Of a stretch of DNA of 64,000 nucleotides, positions 52,232 to 62,451 are shown one piece after another. Below the pieces are notes generated by a model. It was not told the DNA's origin, ran no database searches, and was given only the letters and a program-made list of their open reading frames with translations. Made by a program: the position numbers and the translations under genes. Position 1 is the first letter of the stretch, and the number at the start of each line of letters is the position of its first letter. This stretch comes from Bordetella pseudohinzii (GTDB taxonomy: Bacteria > Pseudomonadota > Gammaproteobacteria > Burkholderiales > Burkholderiaceae_B): assembly GCF_000657795.2 (NCBI RefSeq), contig NZ_JHEP02000009.1, positions 124,001 through 188,000 of the forward strand, read 5' to 3'.

Positions 52232-52968
52232 AGCCGCTGATCCAGACCCGGGACCTGAGCCTGGCCTTTGGCGGCGTGGTCGCCGCCGATGCCATCGATT
52301 TTGCGCTGCATGAAGGCGAACGCCTGGCCGTGATCGGCCAGAACGGCGCCGGCAAGACCACCTTCATCAATATCTGCACCGGCTATCTCAAGCCCGACCG
52401 CGGCAAGGTCTGGTTCGACGGCATCGACGTCACCGCCATGACGCCGCGCAAAATCGTGCGCCTGGGCCTGGGGAGGTCTTTCCAGCTGCCGCAGCTGTTC
52501 GCCGAGCATAGCGTGCGCGAATGCGTGCAGATCGCCTCGGCGCGGCGCAACAAGGACTTGAGCTGGTTCCGCGCCCTGGAGCACACCATCGATGGCCGCG
52601 AAGTCGATGCAACGCTGGACCTGGTCGGCCTGCTGCCCGACGCGGGCGAGCGCAGCATCGAGCTGCCCGAAGGCAAGCGCAAGCTGCTGGACGTGGCCAT
52701 GGCCCTGGCCCTGCGGCCCAAACTGCTCATCATGGACGAGCCCACCAGCGGCGTGGCCTCCGAGGACAAGCACGGCCTGATGGAAACCGTGATGCAGGCC
52801 CTGGACGAGCGCCGCGTCACCAGCTGGTTCGTCGAGCACGACGTCGACATCGTGTCGCGCTACGCCAGCCGGGTCGCGGCCTGGATCGCCGGCAAGGTGG
52901 CCGCCGACGGCCCGCCGGCCGAGGTGCTGGCGCATCCGCAGATCAAAAGCGAAGTGCTGGGAGTCTGA
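52228..52968 (+). CDS. ABC transporter ATP-binding protein, LivG family
   Basis: 246 residues. Walker A GQNGAGKTT is at 37-45 and Walker B LLIMDEPTSGVAS is present. The ABC signature reads LPEGKRKLLDVAMALA instead of LSGGQ; such degenerate signatures occur in part of the hydrophobic-amino-acid family. The start ATG overlaps LivM by 4 nt and the stop is 2 nt before LivF. It pairs with LivF to drive the LivH/LivM channel. Confidence 0.92.
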   Translation: MKPLIQTRDLSLAFGGVVAADAIDFALHEGERLAVIGQNGAGKTTFINICTGYLKPDRGKVWFDGIDVTAMTPRKIVRLGLGRSFQLPQLFAEHSVRECVQIASARRNKDLSWFRALEHTIDGREVDATLDLVGLLPDAGERSIELPEGKRKLLDVAMALALRPKLLIMDEPTSGVASEDKHGLMETVMQALDERRVTSWFVEHDVDIVSRYASRVAAWIAGKVAADGPPAEVLAHPQIKSEVLGV

Positions 52969-52970
52969 CC

Positions 52971-53641
<671 letters not shown>

Positions 53642-53645
<4 letters not shown>

Positions 53646-55078
53646 CGCACATGATCATCAACGGACAGAAAGTGGCGGCCCGGGACGGCCGCAAGCTGGA
53701 AGTGATTTCGCCGGTCGATGGCCAGGCCTTCACCCACATCCCGCGCGGCCAGGCCGCCGACGTAGACCTGGCCGTGCGCGCGGCGCGCGCCGCCCTGGAC
53801 GGCGGCTGGGGCCGTTCGACCGCCCTGGACCGCGGCCGGCTGCTGCTGCGCCTGGCTGAAAGCGTCCTGGCCCACCATGAAGAACTGTCGCAGCTCGAAT
53901 CGCGCGACACCGGCAAGCCCCTGTCCACGGCGCGCGCCGATATCACGGTGCTGGCGCGCTACTTCGAGTTCTATGGCGGCGCGGCCGACAAAGTGCACGG
54001 GCAGACCATCCCCTTCCAGGAGGACTATTCGGTCCAGCTGATCCGCGAACCGCTGGGCGTCACGGCCCACATCATCCCCTGGAACTACCCGGCCCAGATG
54101 TTCGGCCGCAGCGTGGCCCCGGCCCTGGCCATGGGCAATGCCGCCGTGGTCAAGCCGGCCGAGGACGCCTGCCTGTCCATCGTGCGCGTGGCCGAACTGG
54201 CGCTGGACGTCGGTTTCCCGGCCGGCGCGCTCAATGTGGTCACCGGCCTGGGCGAAGAGGCCGGCGCGGCGCTGTCGGGCCATCCCGGCATCAACTTCGT
54301 GACCTTCACCGGCTCCAACGAAGTCGGCGTGCTGGTGCAAAGCGCCGCCGCCCGCAATGCCGTCAAATGCGTGCTGGAACTGGGCGGCAAGTCGGCGCAC
54401 ATCGTTTTTGACGACGCCAACGCCCAGCGCGCCATCCCGGCCATCGTCAAGGGCATCGTGCACAACGCCGGCCAGACTTGCACGGCCGGCAGCCGCCTGC
54501 TGGTGCAGAGAGGCATTTACGCCGATTTCATGCAGGCCGTGGCGCAGGAATTCTCCAAGGTGCGCGCCGGCACGCCCGACATGGACCTGACCTGCGGGCC
54601 GGTGGTCAACCGCGCGCAGTTCGAGCGCGTCAACCGCTATATCGCCAAAGGCCTGGCCGACGGCCTGAAAGTGGCGGCCGAGGGCAGCATCGCCGACGGC
54701 GTGCCCGCCGGCGGCTACTACGTCAAGCCCACGCTGTTCACCGCCGCCACGCACGACAGCGAGCTGTTCACGCAGGAGATCTTCGGCCCGGTGCTGGTCG
54801 CCCTGCCCTTTGACGACGAAGAACAGGCCATCGCCCTGGCCAACGCCACCGACTACGGCCTGCTGGGCGCGGTCTGGACCGAGAACGGCGGGCGCCAGCA
54901 GCGCGTGGCGCGCGGCATCAAGGTCGGCCAGGTCTATATCAATGGCTTTGGCGCCGGCGGCGGCGTCGAGCTGCCCTTCGGCGGCGTCAAGAAGAGCGGC
55001 CACGGCCGCGAAAAAGGCTTCATCGCGCTCGAAGAAATGAGCACCACCAAGACCATCATCCAGTACTACGGCAAGTAA
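53642..55078 (+). CDS. NAD(P)-dependent aldehyde dehydrogenase
   Basis: 478 residues, a full-length ALDH. The general base is Glu246 (ELGGKSAH) and the nucleophile Cys280 (NAGQTCTAGSR). IIPWNYPAQM is the cofactor/substrate-tunnel motif, and the C-terminal block GGVELPFGGVKKSGHGREKG is intact. It oxidises an aldehyde to the acid. Inside a Liv-type transport operon and next to an SDR, it probably performs the second of two oxidation steps (alcohol to aldehyde to acid) on the imported compound or its product (inference). Confidence 0.93.
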
Positions 55079-55105
55079 ACCCTGACACAGCAGACGGAGA
55101 CAGAC

Positions 55106-55858
55106 ATGGGTCAATTGCAAGGCAAGGTCGCTATCGTTACCGGCGCGGGCAGCGGTTTCGGCGAAGGCATCGCCAAACTGTATGCCCGGGAAGGCGCGCA
55201 AGTCGTCATCGCCGACATCAATAAAAAGGCCGCCGACCGCGTCGCCAGCGAAATCGGCAGCGTCGCCCTGTCCCTGCAGGCGGATGTGTCCAGCCGCGCC
55301 GATGTCGACGCGGTGGTCAAGCACACGCTCGACGCCTTCGGCCGCCTGGACATCGTGGTCAACAACGCCGCCATCACTCACAAGAACCAGCCCATGCTGG
55401 ACGTGGACGAAGAAACCTTCGACCGCATGTTCGCCATCAATGTGAAATCCATCTATCACATGGCGCAGGCCGTCATCCCCTACATGCGCCAGAAGCAACG
55501 CGGCGTGATCCTGAACATCGGCTCGACCGCCGGCATCCGTCCGCGCCCGGGCCTGAGCTGGTACAACGCCTCCAAGGGCGCGGTCAACGTGCTGTCCAAG
55601 TCCATGGCGGTCGAGCTCGGCCCCGACAATATCCGCGTCAATGCCATCTGCCCGGTGATGGGCGTGACGGGCATGTTCGAACTGTTCATGGGCTTGCCCG
55701 ACACGCCCGAGAACCGCGCCAAATTCCAGTCCACCATCCCGCTGGGCCGCTTCTGCCAGCCTTCGGACGTGGCCGCCGCCGCGCTGTTCCTGGCCAGCGA
55801 CGCCGCCGAATTCATCACCGGCGTGGAATTCCCGGTCGATGGCGGACGGACGATCTGA
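55106..55858 (+). CDS. Short-chain dehydrogenase/reductase
   Basis: 250 residues, classical SDR. The cofactor motif is TGAGSGFGEG near residues 12-21, with NNAAIT, the catalytic Ser in NIGSTAG and YxxxK in WYNASKGAV. VIADINKK after the second strand (Asp) favours NAD over NADP. It lies 27 nt after the aldehyde dehydrogenase and 50 nt before the binding protein. A role in oxidising an imported alcohol is inferred. Confidence 0.92.
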   Translation: MGQLQGKVAIVTGAGSGFGEGIAKLYAREGAQVVIADINKKAADRVASEIGSVALSLQADVSSRADVDAVVKHTLDAFGRLDIVVNNAAITHKNQPMLDVDEETFDRMFAINVKSIYHMAQAVIPYMRQKQRGVILNIGSTAGIRPRPGLSWYNASKGAVNVLSKSMAVELGPDNIRVNAICPVMGVTGMFELFMGLPDTPENRAKFQSTIPLGRFCQPSDVAAAALFLASDAAEFITGVEFPVDGGRTI

Positions 55859-55908
55859 GCGTCCTGCCCCGTGGTTTTCCGAGCAGCAACAACAAGAGGA
55901 GACAGCGC

Positions 55909-57207
55909 ATGAAGACCTTGAAACTGGCCGCCGCGGCGGCCTTGTTATCCGGGCTGGCCGGCTGGGCCCAGGCCGCCGACAAACCGCAGGAACTGAAGAT
56001 AGGCATTTCCACCTTCCTGTCGGGCTCGGCCTCGGTGTTCGGCGTGCCGGCCAAGGATGCCGCCGACATCCTGATCCAGGACATCAACGCCGCCGGCGGC
56101 ATCGACGGCGTCAAGCTGGTGCCGACCTATATCGATGAAGGCGGCGGCGGCGAGAAGCTGCTGTCCGAATACCGCCGCCTGGCCGAGGGCGGCACCAAGG
56201 TGATGCTGTCGGCGATCTCCAGCGGCCACTGCAATATCGTGGCGCCGGTGGCCGAAGACCTGAAGGTGCTCAATGTGCTCTGGGACTGCGGCACCGAGAA
56301 GGCGCTCGAGGGCAAGACCTATAAATATGTGGTGCGCACCCAGGCCAACGCCACCACCGAAATGGTGGCCCAGGTGCTCTACCTGATGAAGGTCAAGCCC
56401 GACTTCAAGACCGTGGCCATCGTCAACCAGGATTACGCCTGGGGCCGCGATTCGCGCGATATCTTCCTGGCCGCGCTCAAGAAGTTCAAGCCCGACGTCA
56501 AGGTCGTCGCCGAGATGTTCCCCAAGTTCGGCGCGGCGGACTTCTCGACCGAGATCAGCAAGCTGCAGGCCCTGCGGCCGGACGTCATCGTCTCGACCTC
56601 CTGGGGCGGCGACCTGGACAACTTCGTGCGCCAGGCCGCGCAGCGCAATCTGTTCAAGAACTCGACCTTCGTGCTCTCGCTGGCCGAAAGCTCGCTGGAG
56701 CGCCTGGGCAATGCCCTGCCCGAAGGCGTATACGTGGGCGCGCGCGGCGACCATTACTTCCTGCACCCGGAAACCAAGGACGATCCGGCCCACCAGGCCT
56801 TCATCAAAAAGTTCCACGACAAGACCAAGGCCTATCCGATCTACTCGGTCTACCACATGGTCCAGGCCATCCAGGGCCTGAAGGCCGGCTATGAAAAAGC
56901 CATCAAGGACAACGGCGGCGCCTGGCCGGCCCCCGAGCAGGTGGCCGCCGCCATGCACGACGTGACCTTCAAGGGTTTCGGCCGCCCGGTGCGCATCCAC
57001 CGCGCCGACGGCCAGGGCCTGGAAGACCAGCTGTTCGGCGTGACCAAAAAGAGCGACAAATACCCCTTCAAGGTGTTATCCAACATCACCATCGTGCCGG
57101 CCGAGCTCGTCACCCCGGGCGTGTCGGATACCTCGATGGACTGGATCGCCAACAAGCTCGACGCCAAGACGCTCCAGAGCGACACCATCCAGGTCTTCAA
57201 GGACTGA
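55909..57207 (+). CDS. ABC transporter substrate-binding protein, LivK/amide type
   Basis: 432 residues with signal peptide (MKTLKLAAAA, cut after WAQAAD). It has the type I periplasmic-binding fold: LKIGISTFLSGSASVFGVPA and then DINAAGGIDGVKL; TVAIVNQDYAWGRDSRDIF; VIVSTSWGGDLDNFVRQA. It is longer than LivK (about 370), as is usual for the aromatic/amide-binding branch. It is the last gene of the operon and precedes a strong terminator. It should deliver the unknown substrate to the LivHMGF complex. Confidence 0.92.
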   Translation: MKTLKLAAAAALLSGLAGWAQAADKPQELKIGISTFLSGSASVFGVPAKDAADILIQDINAAGGIDGVKLVPTYIDEGGGGEKLLSEYRRLAEGGTKVMLSAISSGHCNIVAPVAEDLKVLNVLWDCGTEKALEGKTYKYVVRTQANATTEMVAQVLYLMKVKPDFKTVAIVNQDYAWGRDSRDIFLAALKKFKPDVKVVAEMFPKFGAADFSTEISKLQALRPDVIVSTSWGGDLDNFVRQAAQRNLFKNSTFVLSLAESSLERLGNALPEGVYVGARGDHYFLHPETKDDPAHQAFIKKFHDKTKAYPIYSVYHMVQAIQGLKAGYEKAIKDNGGAWPAPEQVAAAMHDVTFKGFGRPVRIHRADGQGLEDQLFGVTKKSDKYPFKVLSNITIVPAELVTPGVSDTSMDWIANKLDAKTLQSDTIQVFKD

Positions 57208-57227
57208 GGCAAGCCTTGCCCTGCTGC

Positions 57228-57254
57228 GCGCCAGGCCATGCCTGGCGCTTTTCT
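57228..57254 (+). terminator. Rho-independent terminator of the Liv-type operon
   Basis: Perfect 9-bp stem GCGCCAGGC-CAT-GCCTGGCGC (57228-57248) followed by TTTTCT, 20 nt after the binding-protein stop. Confidence 0.92.
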
Positions 57255-57300
57255 ATTAAAAACAGCAGGTTATGAAATATATTTAAGGTAACTTATCGCC

Positions 57301-58227
57301 CTAGGCGGCAGCCCGCCAGATGCGTTCCAGCAAGATATCCTGGCTCACCTCGCCCTCCAGCGCGGCGGCCAGGCGCATGATGCGCTTGAGATAAAGGTGC
57401 GCGTCGCACTCCCAGGTCATGCCCATGGCGCCATGGGTCTGGATGGCCTGGTGGGCGCAGCGCCGCGCCGCGTCCACCGCCAGCCACTGCGCGCCATCCA
57501 GGCCCGAATCGCTGCCCTCGTCCATGGCGCGCGCCGCGGCATCCAGCGCCAGGCAGGCATCATCCAGGGCCATCCAGCCTTCGGCCAGACGGTGCTTGAT
57601 GGCCTGGTTGGCGCCGATGGGCCGCCCGAACTGCTGGCGCTCGCAGGCATAGGCCACCGCCATGCGCAAGGCCGCCTCGGCCGCGCCCAGCATCTCGGCC
57701 AGGCGCAAGAGCCGCAGCCGCGCGCGCAAGCCCTCGGCCTGCGGCGCGCTCAGGCGGGCCAGCGGCTCGCCCTCGCCCTCGGCCCAGCCCAGCGGCATGG
57801 TGGGATCCAGGCCGGCCTGCTGCGCCGCCGGCGGCAGGCGCCGCAAGTCCTGGCCGCGCAGCGCCAGGGCCGGCGCCCCCGCCCCTTCGACCAGGCCGTC
57901 CTCGTCCGCCCAGGCGAAATCCTTGTCCAGCGCCTGCGGCAGCAGGGGCAGGACCGCCATGGCCGCGGCAAGCGGCAGACTGAGCAGGTATTGCCCGGCC
58001 GCATGCGCCACCGGCCAGGCATGCGCCAGACCCAGGCCCAGGCCGCCCTGGGCTTCGGCCACCAGCATGGCGGGCCAGCCCTGCGCGCCCAGCTCGGCCC
58101 ACAAGGCCTGGCGCTCGGCGGACGAAGCCTCGCAGGCCCGCCGCGCCCGCGCCGGCGGATGCTGATCCTTGAGAAAACGTTGCGCGGCCTCCTGCAAGGC
58201 CTTCTGATCTTCGGTCATGCCATTCAT
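57301..58227 (-). CDS. Acyl-CoA dehydrogenase-like protein, short subunit
   Basis: 308 residues, clearly shorter than the about 380 of standard acyl-CoA dehydrogenases. The N-terminal helical domain is abbreviated, while the C-terminal helices are recognisable (AVAYACERQQFGRPIGANQA; THGAMGMTWECDAHLYLKR). The paired, overlapping arrangement with a full-length homologue (ATGA overlap at 58224-58227) resembles heteromeric steroid-type dehydrogenases, in which one subunit lacks part of the FAD site. The start is ATG 58227 (MNGMTEDQ). It is the last gene of the acyl-CoA operon and converges on the Liv-type operon. Confidence 0.87.
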   Translation of the reverse strand: MNGMTEDQKALQEAAQRFLKDQHPPARARRACEASSAERQALWAELGAQGWPAMLVAEAQGGLGLGLAHAWPVAHAAGQYLLSLPLAAAMAVLPLLPQALDKDFAWADEDGLVEGAGAPALALRGQDLRRLPPAAQQAGLDPTMPLGWAEGEGEPLARLSAPQAEGLRARLRLLRLAEMLGAAEAALRMAVAYACERQQFGRPIGANQAIKHRLAEGWMALDDACLALDAAARAMDEGSDSGLDGAQWLAVDAARRCAHQAIQTHGAMGMTWECDAHLYLKRIMRLAAALEGEVSQDILLERIWRAAA

Positions 58228-59378
58228 CCCTTGGGCAGGCCCAGCATGTGCTCGGCGATGATATTGCGTTGAATCTCCGACGTGCCGGCCAGGATGGTCT
58301 CGGCCCGCGACCAGAGATAGGCGTGAGCCAGTTCCTGCGCCTGCGCATCGCGCGGCAGCACGCCGCGCGCGCCCAGCCCCTCCATGGCCAGCTCCAGCAG
58401 GCGCTGGTGGGCTTCGCTCCAATGGACCTTGGTGGACGAGCCCTCCGGACCCGGCGGGTCGCCCCGCTCGGCGGCCGCCAGGGCGCGCTGCGACTTCAGG
58501 GCCAGCACCTGGCTGTCCAGGGCCAGGCGCGCCCAGCGTCGCTGCGAAGCCGCATCGGCGCACAGGGCGCGCACGGCCGACAGCTCCTGGGCGAAACGCA
58601 CCAGGCGCGGAATGAAATACGTGCCGCGCTCAAAACTGGCCGCCGCCATCGCGATGCGCCAGCCGCCATGCTCGCTGCCCACCAGGGCGTCCTCGGGCAC
58701 GAACACCTCCTCGAAGAAGACCTCGCAGAACTCCGCCTCGCCGGTCAATTGCCGGATGGGCTCCACGCGGATGCCCGGGCTTTGCATATCCAGCAGCAGA
58801 AAGCTCAGGCCCTTGTGACGCGGCGCCTCGGGATCGGTGCGCGCCAGCACGAAGCACCATTGCGCGCGGTCGGCGAAGGAGGTCCAGATCTTGTGGCCCG
58901 ACAAGCGCCAGCCGCCCTCGCAACGTTCGGCCCGCGTGCGCACGGCGGCCAGGTCCGAGCCGGCGCCCGGCTCGGAATAACCCTGGCACCAGATCTCGCG
59001 GTTGGCGAGCACGCCAGGCAGAAAACGCGCCTGCTGCGCCGGCGTGCCGAAATGCAGCAAGGTGGGCGCCAGGATGCCGTGGCCGATCAGGTTCACGCCC
59101 AGCGGCGCGCCGCAGCGCGCATGCTCTTCATGGAAGATGGCCTGGCGGGCCAGGGACAGCGCCAGCCCGCCATGGGCCCGCGGCCAGCCCAGGCCCGAGC
59201 AGCCCTGTGCGCACAGCCAGTCTTCCCAGGCGCGGCGGTAGTCCAGCGAGCGCGGCGCGGCTCCGCCCGGCCAACGCGCGGCAAAGGCCGCGTAGGCCGG
59301 CGCCAGCCACTGGCGCAGGGCCTGCCGGAAGTCCTCGTCATCCGGCAGGGCCGCGAAGGTCTTCATCATGCCGCTCAT
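58224..59378 (-). CDS. Acyl-CoA dehydrogenase
   Basis: 384 residues, full length. WCQGYSEPGAGSDLAAVRTR is the first ACAD signature, and GHKIWTSFADRAQWCFVLART lies in the beta domain. The C-terminal WSRAETILAGTSEIQRNIIAEHMLGLPKG is the second signature. It probably introduces a 2,3-double bond into an acyl-CoA using FAD and passes electrons to ETF. It overlaps the short subunit by 4 nt and starts 2 nt after the Bug receptor stop. Confidence 0.92.
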   Translation of the reverse strand: MSGMMKTFAALPDDEDFRQALRQWLAPAYAAFAARWPGGAAPRSLDYRRAWEDWLCAQGCSGLGWPRAHGGLALSLARQAIFHEEHARCGAPLGVNLIGHGILAPTLLHFGTPAQQARFLPGVLANREIWCQGYSEPGAGSDLAAVRTRAERCEGGWRLSGHKIWTSFADRAQWCFVLARTDPEAPRHKGLSFLLLDMQSPGIRVEPIRQLTGEAEFCEVFFEEVFVPEDALVGSEHGGWRIAMAAASFERGTYFIPRLVRFAQELSAVRALCADAASQRRWARLALDSQVLALKSQRALAAAERGDPPGPEGSSTKVHWSEAHQRLLELAMEGLGARGVLPRDAQAQELAHAYLWSRAETILAGTSEIQRNIIAEHMLGLPKG

Positions 59379-59380
59379 GA

Positions 59381-60343
59381 CTACTCCAGCCGGATATTGG
59401 CGTCGCGCGCCACCTTGGCCCAGGTGGCGATGTCCTGCTTGATGAAGGCGCCAAAGGTCTGCGGGTCGCTGCCAATGATGTCCAGCCCCAGATCGCTGAA
59501 CTTGGCCTTGACCGCCGGTTCCTTGACGATCTCGGCGATAGCGCCGTAGAGCTTGTCGATCACCGGCTTGGGCGTGGCGGCCGGCGCCACCAGGCCCAGC
59601 CAGGGCATGGCCGAGTAACCCGGCAGGCCGGAGGCCGACATGGTGGCCAGCTCGGGCACCGAGGCCGAGGGCTGGGCCGTGGTCACGGCCAGCGCGCGCA
59701 GGCGCCCGTCCTTGACGAAGGGGCCGGACGAGGCCCAGGCGTCGAACATCACCTGGATGCGGCCGGCCACCAGGTCATTGAGCGCCGGGGCGCTGCCCTT
59801 GTAGGGGATATGCGCCATCTGCACCCCCGCCATGCTGTTGAAGAGCTCGGCCTCCATGTGGGTGGAGCTGCCCGTGCCCACCGAGCCATAGCTGACCTTG
59901 CCGGGATTGGCCTTCAGATAGGCGATAAGCTCGCCCACCGTCTTGGCCGGCACCGAAGGATGGACCTCCAGCACATGCACCACCGAGGCCACTTGGCTGA
60001 TCGGGGCAAAATCCTTGATGGGGTCGTAGTTGACCTTGGCGTAGATGCTGGGCGCGATGCCCAGCGACGAGGCCGCCATCAAGAGCGTATAACCGTCGTG
60101 CTCGGCCCTTGCCACATAATCCGAGGCGATCATGGTGCCGCCGCCCGGCTTGTTTTCCACGATGACCGGCTGGCCGATCTTGGCCGTCAGCCGTTCCGCC
60201 ACCAGGCGGCTCATGATGTCGGTGGCGCCGCCGGGCGCGAACGGCACCACGATACGCACCGGCTTGGACGGATAGTTGTCGGCGGCCTGCGCCAGGTTCG
60301 CCGCCAGGGCCAGCGCGCAGCCGGCCAATACTTGCTTCATCAT
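59381..60343 (-). CDS. Bug-family (TctC-like) periplasmic solute-binding protein
   Basis: 320 residues. A signal peptide (ends AANLAQAAD) is followed by YPSKPVRIVVPFAPGGATDIMSR and VIVENKPGGGTMIASDYVA, the Bug hallmarks. It lies inside an acyl-CoA degradation operon between the CoA ligase and the dehydrogenases, so its ligand is probably the carboxylic acid that the ligase activates (inference). No TctA/TctB genes are close. Start ATG 60343 or 60340 (two Met in a row), with GGAGACAA upstream. Confidence 0.93.
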   Translation of the reverse strand: MMKQVLAGCALALAANLAQAADNYPSKPVRIVVPFAPGGATDIMSRLVAERLTAKIGQPVIVENKPGGGTMIASDYVARAEHDGYTLLMAASSLGIAPSIYAKVNYDPIKDFAPISQVASVVHVLEVHPSVPAKTVGELIAYLKANPGKVSYGSVGTGSSTHMEAELFNSMAGVQMAHIPYKGSAPALNDLVAGRIQVMFDAWASSGPFVKDGRLRALAVTTAQPSASVPELATMSASGLPGYSAMPWLGLVAPAATPKPVIDKLYGAIAEIVKEPAVKAKFSDLGLDIIGSDPQTFGAFIKQDIATWAKVARDANIRLE

Positions 60344-60375
60344 TATTGTCTCCTCCGTGTGTTGCCCAGGATGGC

Positions 60376-62451
60376 CTAGGCGGTTGCGGGCAGGATCAGC
60401 GCGTCCAGCACGGCGACGCCCTGTCCGGCCTCTTGGACCAGCAATGGGTTGACCTCGATTTCCCCGACCGCGGCCGGCGCGGCCAGCATAGCCTGGCCGA
60501 CCGCGGCAATGGCCTGGCAGGCCGCCGCTACATCGCCCGCCTTGCCGCGATAGCCCTCCAGCAAGGGATAGGCTTTCAGTTCGCGCAGCATCTCGCCGGC
60601 CGTGGCCGCGTCCACCGGCAAGAGCCGGTGGCTGACATCCTGATAAAGCTCGGTCAGCACGCCGCCCAGGCCCACGGTCAGCACCGGCCCGAACACCGGA
60701 TCGCGCGTGGCGCCCACGATCAGCTCGGCCACGCCGCGCGCCATGGGCTGCACGAGCACGCCGTCGATGCGCGCGCCAGCCTGGCTGGCGCCGGCGGCCA
60801 TCAGCCGCTCGAAGGCCGCGCGCGCGGCCGCGTCATCGGCCACGTTCAGGGCCACGCCGCCGATATCGGTCTTGTGCGCGATGTCCGGGCTGAGGATTTT
60901 CATGGCGACCGGATAACCCAGCCCGCGCGCCGCGTCCACCGCGGCCTCGGCCGTGGCGGCCCGCGCCACGCGCTGCGCCGGCATGCCGAAACCCGCCAGC
61001 CAATCGCGCGCGGCGGCCTCGTTGCAGGGCAAGGCGGGGGCCGCGGCCGGCTGAACAGCGCCCGCCTCGGCGCGGCGGCGCCCGCGTCCTTCGCACCAGC
61101 GCAGATAAGGCGCCAGGCTGTTGACGGCCAGGCCGAGATCGTCGAACACCGCCACGCCGGCCTCGCGCAGGCGCTCGCGGCATTGCGCCTGGCCCGTGTC
61201 GATGGCGACGAACAGGCGCGCATGCGCGCCCGCCGTCTCCACCAGGGCGTCGGCCATACGGTCCAGCATATAGCCGGGCGCATAGACCACCACGGTGTCG
61301 ATATCCGGCGAGGTCGCCAGCGCGGCCAGCACCGTGCGCACGAAGTCCGGGTCATTGACCACATTGCCGGTCACATCGACCGGATTGCCCACCATGCCGT
61401 AATCGGGAATGCCTTCGCGCAGCGTGCGCTGCAGCGCCGGCGGCAGGTCGGGCAGCTCCAGCCCCGCGCCGATGAATTTATCGGCCAGGATGGCGCCGAG
61501 CGCGCCCGACATGGTGACCACGGCCACGCGCCGCCCCGCCTGACGGTCGCGCAGCGTGGCCAGGCTGGCGATGGCCGCCATCTGGGCGAAATCATCGGCC
61601 TGGATGACATTGAGCTGGCGAAAGGCCGCCGCATAGACGCGGCGGTCGCCGGCCAGGGCCGCCGTATGCGAGCGCACGGCCTGCGCGCCCTTGTCGGTAT
61701 TGCCGGCCTTGAGCGCGATCAGCACCTTGTCCTGGCGCTGCAGGGCCTGGCAGGCGCGCACAAAACGCGGGCCGTCGCGCAATTGCTCGATATAGCCCAG
61801 CACGATGCCCGTGCCCGGATCCTCGGCCAGATACTCCAGGTATTGCGAGAAATCGATGCAGGCTTCGTTTCCCGTATTGATGAAATGCGAGAACGGCAGA
61901 CCCAGGCGGCGGCCGATGGCGTAGACCGCCGCGCAGACATTGCCGCTCTGCGTCAGCAGGCTCACCGTGCCGGGCCCGGTCTGCGCCGGCGCTGTCTTGA
62001 AGACCGAGGCAAAGGCCGTATAGGCCTGGGTGTTGAGATTGGCAAAGCCCATGCAATTGGGCCCGGCCACGGCCATGCCGCTGTCGGCCGCGAAGCGCTC
62101 CATTTCCGCCTGCAGGCGCTGGCCTTCCTCGCCTTCCTCGGCAAAGCCGGCCGCATAGACAATGGCCGCGCGCACGCCGCGCGCGTGACAGCGCTTGAGC
62201 ATGGGCGTGACCTCGGCGGCCGCGATGGCCAGCACCGCCAGATCCACGCCCGCCGGCACGGCCTCGATATCGGGCCAGCAGCGCAGGCCAAAGACTTCTT
62301 CGTACTTGGGATTGACCGGATAGATATCACCCTGGTAGCCGAAGCGGGTCAGCAGTTCCAGCGGCAGCCCGCCGATGCGCCCCGCATTGGCGCTGGCGCC
62401 GATCAGGGCGATGGAACGCGGGTCCAGCAAAGCGTCCATGGCGCTTCTCAT
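60376..62451 (-). CDS. Acyl-CoA synthetase, ADP-forming type (acetate-CoA ligase-like)
   Basis: 691 residues. A CoA-binding domain (SIALIGASANAGRIGGLPLE) and succinyl-CoA-synthetase-like flavodoxin domains come first, with the phospho-histidine segment RSHTAALAGD. A C-terminal ATP-grasp domain (LGYPVAMKILSPDIAHKTDI; GGVLTELYQDVSHRLLPV) follows. Enzymes of this build make acyl-CoA from acid, CoA and ATP, giving ADP and phosphate. The start ATG 62451 overlaps the enoyl-CoA hydratase stop by 4 nt. It should provide the first step of the pathway encoded here. Acid substrate unknown. Confidence 0.92.
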   Translation of the reverse strand: MRSAMDALLDPRSIALIGASANAGRIGGLPLELLTRFGYQGDIYPVNPKYEEVFGLRCWPDIEAVPAGVDLAVLAIAAAEVTPMLKRCHARGVRAAIVYAAGFAEEGEEGQRLQAEMERFAADSGMAVAGPNCMGFANLNTQAYTAFASVFKTAPAQTGPGTVSLLTQSGNVCAAVYAIGRRLGLPFSHFINTGNEACIDFSQYLEYLAEDPGTGIVLGYIEQLRDGPRFVRACQALQRQDKVLIALKAGNTDKGAQAVRSHTAALAGDRRVYAAAFRQLNVIQADDFAQMAAIASLATLRDRQAGRRVAVVTMSGALGAILADKFIGAGLELPDLPPALQRTLREGIPDYGMVGNPVDVTGNVVNDPDFVRTVLAALATSPDIDTVVVYAPGYMLDRMADALVETAGAHARLFVAIDTGQAQCRERLREAGVAVFDDLGLAVNSLAPYLRWCEGRGRRRAEAGAVQPAAAPALPCNEAAARDWLAGFGMPAQRVARAATAEAAVDAARGLGYPVAMKILSPDIAHKTDIGGVALNVADDAAARAAFERLMAAGASQAGARIDGVLVQPMARGVAELIVGATRDPVFGPVLTVGLGGVLTELYQDVSHRLLPVDAATAGEMLRELKAYPLLEGYRGKAGDVAAACQAIAAVGQAMLAAPAAVGEIEVNPLLVQEAGQGVAVLDALILPATA

